A stretch of 64,000 nucleotides of DNA from Tretioscincus oriximinensis (Eukaryota > Chordata > Lepidosauria > Squamata > Gymnophthalmidae), in assembly GCA_022410635.1 (NCBI GenBank), contig JAJVDF010000301.1, positions 1,258,431 to 1,322,430 on the forward strand. The letters are read 5' to 3'. The position numbers and the translations under genes were made by a program. The notes under the pieces were generated by a model. It did no database searches, had not been told where the DNA came from, and was given only the letters and a program-made list of their open reading frames with translations. Shown piece by piece: positions 56,580 to 64,000 of this stretch (position 1 is its first letter; each line of letters begins with the position of its first letter).

Positions 56580-58936
56580 AGTTTTCTGTGATCATTAGTC
56601 ACCCCTTCATAGCCAAAGTGAGCCACTCTCAGAGTTATGACTTCCTGTCTGAGAAAGGGGTACTATTTGAAAAGATGTACTGGATAGCTTCATGAGGATG
56701 CAAAAATGAGGGGGAAATGTTTACTTGTGTTGCCACTATTGTGACATCATAGTGTGCTCATATCTGTAGTCAGATTTACAATAGGAGGTGGAAATTCCAT
56801 CCCCAGTTGGAATGAAACCCATGTTTCTTTGATCCAATTCAGATCAAAGGAAGATACGGCTAGGCCACATGGAATTCAATGTCTATGAACTCAGTAGAGG
56901 AGCCAGAAATTTAATTTGCTGCTATCCATTGCAGCTCCTACTGGATATGACTAACTTTGACATATTTCTGGCAGGAAGCAATTTATTAAAATGCTGCTCC
57001 TATCCACAGCTCCGTGGTGACTGACGAGGAAAAATGGGAATTTAGTAATAACTGAAGTACAATAAGTATATATATATTTCTTCTATGTGTTTGTTTTTAT
57101 TTATGTATGTACAATAATTTTTTTAAAAAACACACACATAAATTTCCCATTCTCAAGTGTTTCCATGTCGCTCTTGAACTGGATTATGCCCTTTTAAAGC
57201 TGTATCAGAAGTATAATAGCTATCTTATGATACAATCATATCCCCAAGAGTTTCCTTAACATATGTCATTTGTTCTCCAGATGTGAGTACTTATAAACTG
57301 CATTCCATTTCTGTTACTCTAGAGTGGGAATGCATCTGGTTACTCTTGTATAATTTCCTGAGTTCTTTATGAATTCCTGATTTTATCTGAAAATATCATG
57401 TATTTGTACTTTACATTTCTTATTTTTTTATTAAAAAAAATAATTGGAAGAGATCAATTTTCTTTTAAAAATCTTTTTAAAGCAGAAAAATTAATTCTAG
57501 GGGGAACCCCCATCNTGTATGTAAATTCATTTTCTTGTAGGTCAAAAATCCAAACTCAAAAATAAGACATATGGCNTAAGAAGAAAGCACAGTATTTTCA
57601 CTGACATGTAGTAAAAACCCTACATTCTAAATTTCTAATTTGGACTGTGGCAGTTAAGGGAAACACTCTCCTGCAAAGTTGGAAGCAGAGATCCCTAACA
57701 TTTTGCCTTTGTCCCAAGGAATTCAAACACCAATGGAGAAAATAGGGTTTTTCCCCCTATTTTTTTTTAGTGGCAGAGGTAGGGATCAGCTTTAAAACTT
57801 ACAGGTGAAACAAGCCTTTGATATAAGATAGGACAGTGTACCTATCATGTGGATGCCCAGCATCATGGCCTGGCAAAGGTCTTAGTTCAAATTTAGACCG
57901 GTCATCTGTAACACGGGTAGATTTGAGATGAACTGAGACAACTGATGATCAGTGTGGGTTTGTTGAAAACAAAGTGAAACGGAGTCTAATAGAGTGTGAC
58001 AGATCAATCTATAAAGTTAGATTTGAACCAGAGTTTGTTTCAGCAGCATGGAAAATATAACAGTTCTAAATATTAAGACCAGCCAGCTAGAATTTGGTAG
58101 CAGTCCAGTTGTAGCTAGGGGCTAGATAACATATGACAGGCGAGGTGACCCTTAGATTTGAAAGGTTCCTGATGCTATTTTGAATATGAGAATTGAGAAA
58201 GCCCTGAACCCCTCATCTTTCTGTGGATGGACTACTGGCCAGTATCCACTTCATTTGTTGCATCAGAACCAAACTATTGCCAGAGTACATGTGTGGCACT
58301 TACACCAGTCTAGGCAGCACTAGACACACTCCTTTACTTCTACAATCTGCAGCTGGAATTTGTTTCCCTGACAAGAGGTGAGTGAAATTTTGCAGTCTCC
58401 CCTTTTGCATGCCACTGAATGAGTCAGTTCATTTTCCTGTCTTATTTGCTACCAGCCACAAAGACCTTCTATGAACTCTGATCCCCAGGACTACAGGATC
58501 AAACACAATTGCTCTCAACCTTTCTTTGCCTTAAGGAAGAGAGGATACATTTTTAAATCACTTCAGTAGATATTTATATTGTGTTTCTCAGGTGTTAGAA
58601 AGCTACACCTAGCCTAGGCCAGGAGTTTTGTGACCTCAGATTTGCTATTTGCCTGGGATAAAGAAAATACTTATTTACATAAATGAGAAGTACATCTTTC
58701 AGGAAAGCCTCTCTGCAAATGATTTAGCAAATTAATTACTCTTGGCTGCTGCAGCAAAGGTATGGGACTTTTGAGTATTCTACTGATGGCTTTTTTGTGT
58801 TGCTTTAGTATTCTGTTACGCACCCTAGAACCTACTGTGAAGGGTAAGATACAAATGATTAAATAAATTAAATGTCTCTTCTTCATCCCATGTAAGTGTC
58901 CAAAGGAGAAATGAGTAACTTACTTTCCAGGTGGTC
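56580..58936. other. Unassigned intergenic sequence
   Basis: GTATATATATATTTC near 57066 is a short TA run. A LINE-like tail (CCTACTGTGAAGGGTAAG ... AAATAAATTAAATG) is at 58830-58873. No gene was recognised. Confidence 0.45.
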
Positions 58937-58944
58937 CTCTAATG

Positions 58945-59100
58945 CAGAGATGTCAAACTGGTGGCCCTCCAGATGTTCCTGAACCACAACTCCCAACATT
59001 CCATTTGGCTTAGCAGAGTGGGCACAGTGCTGGGAGTGGAATGGAATGTTGGAAGTTGTAGTTCAGGAACATCTGGAGGGCCACCAGTTTGACATCTCTG
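58945..59100. mobile_element. hAT-type foldback MITE with perfect 8-bp target duplication
   Basis: CAGAGATGTCAAACTGGTGG and CCACCAGTTTGACATCTCTG are perfect inverted ends. The arms continue GCCCTCCAGATGTTCCTGAA / TTCAGGAACATCTGGAGGGC, giving about 40 perfectly paired bases. CTCTAATG flanks both sides (58937-58944 and 59101-59108). It is non-coding. Confidence 0.93.
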
Positions 59101-59108
59101 CTCTAATG

Positions 59109-60205
59109 GACCAGAGACATTATTGGAAGTTGCTGCATTTTCAGTCTGGACAGGAAGATTAGTGTCTCCTGCTCAAAGAAAGGTCATATGGGTGAACCCT
59201 ATGTCTCTGCATTGGTTGTGAATGCTGCTGTTATCACAGCAGCCTAAAATGGATTGGACTTCTGTAAATTATCTCTCACTAAAAGGAAAAACAAAGCTAA
59301 ACAAAAATCATGCCTGGAAGAAATAGTGTATCTACCTGTAAGACTATATTCCGGAATATAGCAATCACGTGTCTGTGCACACCAAGCCTGTATATTCTGT
59401 GACCAGTGTCCAAGTTCTGTAATATCACTCACTGATCTCGGGGCAGGCAGGGCAGTCTGAGAATTTTTGCAACAGCCACTGAAAACTACTGCTGTGCTCT
59501 CACTTTTTTAAACCTCTCGCATCTAATTTGTGCACACGCAAACAGCTCCAGAGAGGACAGGGTTGGCTGCGAGAGGATGGAGGTTCTCCGGAACGATGCC
59601 TCAATATCCCAGCAGTAGTTTATTCTGGGAAAAACAGCGTTTATTGCGGGACGACTGCTGAAAAACGCTTAACACATGTGCTGGACTCGTCCTCATCTTG
59701 CTCTGATCGAGGTAGAAATAAGCTGTGTGCACGCAGCCTTGATTAAAGCACAGAGCAATAATGAATTCTGCAAATATTAGATAGTTCTATATTAGCAAAT
59801 ATTTTGGGAACCCTTCTGACCTTGAATATTTGTTTACATCTATATCCATCAGTTGCCAAAATTGTATAGATCTTGGCAACTTGGTTTTGATTTGCTAGCT
59901 AAAGCGAACTTAAGATAGGCTAAAGTAGGAAAGTGAATCAGTGCCTATTCCTAAAGAACAGACTTATTGTAGAGGTGCAGTACATAAAAACAAAGCATGT
60001 GAGATGTGATTGAACAGTGTTGTGAGAATCTCTTGTAGACTAGAGCTTACAAGCAGAGAATAAAACTTACCTGAAGATAGTTATCAGTATCCCTGTATGC
60101 TGGAGGGATAATGGAGAAAGTGCAAATAGAAGCTAGCTGACAAAAGAAATTTTGATGGTGGGTAAGTTATGATGACTCATCACTTGGAGTGGCTTTGCTG
60201 TTAAC
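59109..60205. other. Unassigned intergenic sequence with a G/C-richer block
   Basis: 59525-59745 is G/C-richer, bounded by GTGCACACGCAAACAGCT and AGCTGTGTGCACGCAGCC, which are partly inverted and may mark a MITE. Otherwise nothing was recognised. Confidence 0.4.
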
Positions 60206-60432
60206 TGAAAAGGGGAGTAGATGAGAATCTAAGAAGGGTTCTAACTAACCTGAGGTCTCTCTGCATTTGCCTGAGGGACAACTTCAGGCAGTTTGTTGGA
60301 ATGCAATATCCATATCATGAACCGCCTCAACAGTCTCCAAGATGTTCAGACCAGTTCGTATTGCTTGAAGACTGTCCATCAGAAACTTTCATGCGCTGGG
60401 CAAATGGAACACTTCCAGATGATACACCCCAA
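60206..60432 (+). CDS. Candidate unrecognised exon or decayed coding fragment
   Basis: The frame is open from about 60206 and reads protein-like sequence: LRSLCICLRDNFRQF, then MQYPYHEPPQQSPRCSDQF, LLEDCPSETFMRWANG and TLPDDTPQ. A plausible donor CAA|GTAAAT follows at 60433. Shortly afterwards the open frame enters a LINE tail. Possible acceptors are the AG at 60219-60220 or 60274-60275. I do not recognise the family. It could be an exon of an unknown gene, a piece of a transposon protein, or a chance frame. Confidence 0.3.
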
Positions 60433-60454
60433 GTAAATCTTTTCTCATGCAGCG

Positions 60455-60540
60455 AACATTTTATTTATTTACATTTATATTCTGCCCTATGCTCACAACA
60501 CTCAGGGCGGATCACAATTTTTAAAAAACCATGAAACAAG
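60455..60540 (-). mobile_element. L2/SINE-type tail fragment
   Basis: ATTTTATTTATTTACATTTA and TATTCTGCCCTATGCTCAC with CTCAGGGCGGATCACAA form the familiar 3' tail in minus orientation. Confidence 0.65.
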
Positions 60541-61199
60541 ATAAAAATAGAACAATTAAACACAGAATAGTGCTTTCAAGATGGGCGATATGTCATTCTC
60601 TTATCAACAAAAGGTAAGAAAGTGGATAAGATCAGGCCATGGGCTTGGAATGTGGCTATTTGCATTATTACCACTGCTGGAGTAGGAATGGAAGTACTTC
60701 TGTGGCTAGAATGTGAATGTCTTTGACAATCCAGACATTAACCAGCCTGGAACAAAGATAAATGAAAGCCAAATCCTGATCAACAACCAGAATCTTAGAC
60801 AACGGAAGAGGATCCTGGATCCCAGCCCTTGAAATAGTTATGTTGCCATACTTTGGAATGTTAAAATGGCTGGGGTCAGCCAGAGACCAATTCACTTGTA
60901 AATAGTGAAGAATATAAAAAGCAGTGTAGACAAATAGGCCTAAAATTCTGAATCTGCTAGGGGGAAAAAGTCCTTATGGGCTCTCTCTGCCTACCTTTGT
61001 TATCAGCTCCTTTCTTCTCTGGATTAGTCAAATCCTGCACAAGGATGAATTTGGCTTTTATAAAAAAGCTAAGTGAGAGGTATTAAGAAAAGCATACTCA
61101 GACAGATTTGTTGACTAACCTGACTATTGTGAAAGGCTCTAGTAGCACCTTAGGAAAAAAATGGGAAGCAAGTACATATAAAGGAAATACAGTTAGGCA

Positions 61200-61490
61200 G
61201 GCACCAATGGCTCAGTGGGCTAAGTACTGGTCTCTCACCTGAGAGATCGAGTTTCAAGGCCCTGTGTCGGACGTGGGAAGGGGTGAGCACCGTCTCCTAG
61301 CCTGTAGTTCTAGCCAGCCCAGCTATTCAAAAGCAAGAATTGCAAGAAATTGCAACTGACTGCAAGTAGATGAATAGGAACCATCAGTCTGGTGGGGAAG
61401 ATAGAATATAAGCCTTTAGGCAAAAATACCCTTGTAAGCTGCTTTGAAAGATGAAAAAACGGGGTATAAGAACCCAGTTCTTTTCACAAG
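61200..61490 (+). mobile_element. tRNA-derived SINE (family B)
   Basis: GGCACCAATGGCTCAGTGGG (A box), GAGATCGAGTTTCAAGGCC (B box), GTTCTAGCCAGCCCAGCTAT and the tail GTAAGCTGCTTTGAAAG ... GGGGTATAAGAACCCAGTTC. Confidence 0.9.
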
Positions 61491-61494
61491 CAGA

Positions 61495-63280
61495 AAAAAT
61501 GGGGTGAAAGCTGTTTAGATCTGAGCTGGCCACTTGCATTTCCATAAAATCTAAGTGGAAAACGCACTGGCCATACTCAGTCTACAGCAATGCGTTTTCT
61601 GAGTGTTCAGAAAACGTCACAAGTGATGCTTAATGCACTTCACGTTAAGTGTTTCCTAACAACTATTTTGCTTTGAGTTCCGATAGGAGCAAGGGCCAAA
61701 TAGCTGGAGGTCCAGTCCTTGGGGGTCTTCTGGGGATGGCAGAAGAACTAATAGCTGGGATGCATGGGACAAGAGATCTAAAACAGATTTCCTGCCTTTC
61801 CCCCAACCTTTTTTCCTGTAGATTCCCTCAGCTGTTCATAAGCTAAAGTTCTTATCTGTACAGGAGAAAAGATTAGGGGGAAGGCAGATCTTATTAGATC
61901 CCTTGCTGCTGTGAACCTCAGCCTTTGGGGGTTCTTCTGCCTTTCTCAGAAGACTCCCAAGCACCAGATCTCCAGTGTGTGCGGACTTTAAAATGAGGCC
62001 AGAGACAGGAGAAAGCAGTGGAGGGAATTTCTATTCGATTCGATTGCTTTTCATCCCCGTTTTTTCCCCTCTTAAGAATTCGGCCTAAATTTACGAAAGC
62101 TCATCTTTTTATTAGTTTTTATGTTAGATTCTCCTAACTAGAAATTCTGATACTACTTCTCTGAATTTTAGCTGCATGTACGAAATTCCAACAAAAATAG
62201 AATATCATAATATATGAAAATGGATTAAGGCTGCAGTCACTCATGTATTTTTAAACTAACTTAAATCCTGAAGAACTAGATTGAAAACCTGGAAAAAAAA
62301 TCTGTTTTCTAGTTTTCAGCGAGTTCTTCAAGACTGAAGATGGTTAAAAAGCATGTATGACCATGGCCATAATTGAAGAAAGGGCAAAGAGACACAAAAA
62401 CAGCTTGTACTACTTTTCCTATGGTTTCAGTGGTTTGCCAGGGAGAGCTCTGATGATGAAGCATCTAAAGGAGGATTATAAGAACATGTATAAGTAAAGA
62501 ACGCAAATTCTGGAATTTCTTCTAGATGGGTCCCCCAACGACATTCCTGCAAGCAGAAAAAATGTTTCCTGTGGGCTGGGTAGATTGGCTAGAGGCTATC
62601 TTTCTCTCTCTCAACCATGGCTAGCTGCTGTGCAGGTTGGGAGATGCTGTCCACAAGGCAGAATCCCACTTAGGCTGGGAAATTATCAAAAGAAGCTGCT
62701 CGCTGTTCAGACTACACTTCCCAGCAGGCCCTGTTACTAGCACAACAAGTCTATTTCATTTTTTCACTTTTGGGCAGCTGCTACTGTTACTACCAGTTTT
62801 GTGAACCCAGTTGGGCATCCATGCTGTTATAATAAGCACTTGTCGTCATGCAAAAATGACGTAGAAAAGCAGAAATGCAACTATGAACCATAAAACAGGA
62901 AACAAAAATTCTGTCAGAGTAGAGAAAGGAAGTTAACTGTTATTTTTTTATGTCTGGAACCCTGTCTATAAAGCTGCAAAGAAATGATGAGTTAAAATGT
63001 TAAGACAGATAGCAGGAAGCAAACAGTAAATGTAAATCTGGTTCTCAACTTTTTCCCTTTGTGTTAGTGAGAACCTTCTGAATCTGAATTTCCTGTGTAT
63101 CATGCTGGTTTGAGAAGAAACCTTATTCCAAAAAAATTAGGATTTTTGTTTTTAAAAAAATGTAAAGTGAAGGACTGGATAGTAATCCCGGATTCTTATA
63201 TTAATGTCTTTGAATTACTATCATGCTGTATTTGCGTTCATTTATTTACTCGTTTTGAAACCATTTTCTTAAATGAACCA
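61495..63280. other. Unassigned intergenic sequence
   Basis: Apart from the small repeat at 62275-62372 and an ACGAAAGCTCATC SINE C scrap at 62093-62105, nothing was recognised. Confidence 0.45.
62275..62372 (+). repeat. Unclassified dispersed repeat, partner of 4725-4840
   Basis: ACTAGATTGAAAACCTGG and TTCAAGACTGAAGATGG, then AAAAAGCATGTATGACCA, align with the copy near 4.8 kb with small gaps. Confidence 0.6.
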
Positions 63281-63283
63281 AGT

Positions 63284-63632
63284 CATAAGAACATAAGAAC
63301 ATAAGAAGAGCCATCCTGGATCAGGCCACAGCCCATCAAGTCCAGCATTCTGTGTCACACAGAGGCCCACCAGATGCACCTGGGCAGTCCGAACAGAGGT
63401 AAGCAAAATATGCTGCTCCTGTTCGTGACTCCCTGCAAATGGTATTTCAAGAGTCCTGCCTGTTGCTCCATTCCGGAGGCTACATCCAGACAACTATCTT
63501 AGTATCCATTTATACCCTTGGTGTCCATAAACCTGTCTAGTCCTGTCTTGAAACTATCCAAGCTGTTAGCTACCACTACCTCTTCAGGAAGTAAATTCCA
63601 CAGGCCGATAACCCTCTGGGTGAAAAAAGTCA
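63284..63632 (-). mobile_element. CR1-type LINE 3' end, well preserved
   Basis: On the - strand: the RT end with SQRV/TQRV-type LWNLLPEEVVV and SFKTGLDRFMDTKG coding, a 3' UTR nearly the same as at 19855 and 38190, and a tail of three TTCTTATG units at 63284-63308. Confidence 0.92.
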
Positions 63633-63705
63633 GAAATCTTGAATGTTAAACTCCTATTATCTACCATGAAATAATGTGTCATAATTGTAGTTCTTGTAAT
63701 GCAGA

Positions 63706-63889
63706 GTGCTGACCAGATNACCACTTTTGGAGGGAGGGTTGAAAACCCGGCTTTGGGGTGCCTCCCAGTTTTTTCTGAGGAATTTTTTTTCAAAAGATTT
63801 AATTTTTTTTTCCTCAGAAAAAACCGGGAGGCACCCCAAAAACAGGTTTTCAGCCCCCCCTCAAATGGGGTCATCTGGACAGCCTCACC
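63706..63889. mobile_element. Foldback MITE
   Basis: It runs from GTGCTGACCAGATNACC to GGTCATCTGGACAGCC. The arms GGGGTGCCTCCCAGTTTTTT and CCGGGAGGCACCCC pair closely. Confidence 0.75.
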
Positions 63890-64000
63890 AACAACACCCA
63901 ACCTATACCGTTTTGTCCAGGGTCTCCCCGTGGCCTTCTTTACTCTACTCACCAATGCAAAAAATCCNAAAGGATTCGAAAGGCAAATTAAGGATCCTAA

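Noticed and set aside
60000..64000. First exon of LMNB1, the expected downstream neighbour
   Set aside because: No coiled-coil lamin head or rod sequence is seen; the gene, if syntenic, lies beyond the window.
1..64000. CRISPR arrays, operons, bacterial-type promoters or phage islands
   Set aside because: The sequence is vertebrate genomic DNA with introns, SINEs and LINEs; no such structures are present.

Overview
The window looks like a squamate reptile (lizard or gecko) autosomal region. It contains two recognisable vertebrate protein genes, both on the + strand, in a background dense with CR1 and L2 LINE fragments, an L1 fragment, tRNA-derived SINEs, hAT and foldback MITEs, and retroviral LTR/gag debris. 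The squamate call rests mainly on the CR1 3' ends with a (TTCTTATG)n tail and on the SINE types. It comes from repeat flavour, not from a species-diagnostic gene. Isolated single Ns are scattered throughout, as in a draft assembly.

Layout. 1-3317: two retroviral fragments facing each other. The + one has an LTR-like leader and a Gag-like ORF with 12-residue repeats. The - one has a matrix-like gag, a tRNA-Trp-type primer-binding site and an LTR. 3.5-4.6 kb: a solo-LTR-like block and two foldback elements. 5.28-5.96 kb: a decayed copy of the last intron and last exon of PHAX. 8.06-12.0 kb: TEX43 (SPMIP10), a sperm microtubule inner protein gene in three exons. The first exon codes for only about 27 residues and was recognised by homology and splice phase. 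17.7-18.45 kb: CpG-island promoter. 18.0-30.2 kb: PHAX, five exons, all phases consistent, 403 codons. 31.3-33.45 kb: decayed TEX43 sequence, with exon 2 and the start of intron 2 clear and exon 1 only tentative. 34-64 kb: almost entirely repeats and unassigned intergenic DNA, with one unexplained protein-like open frame near 60.2-60.43 kb.

The main point is how the two genes and the two relics are arranged. From left to right they read: PHAX 3' relic, intact TEX43, intact PHAX, TEX43 relic. As I recall the mammalian order, PHAX lies upstream of TEX43. The simplest reading is an old tandem duplication of a PHAX-TEX43 block followed by reciprocal loss: the first PHAX and the second TEX43 decayed, leaving TEX43 upstream of PHAX. 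Spacing between the homologous parts agrees once identifiable LINE and SINE insertions are subtracted.

The two genes do not act in one pathway. PHAX is a housekeeping adaptor for nuclear export of U snRNA. TEX43 is a small testis protein of the sperm axoneme. They share only location and orientation.
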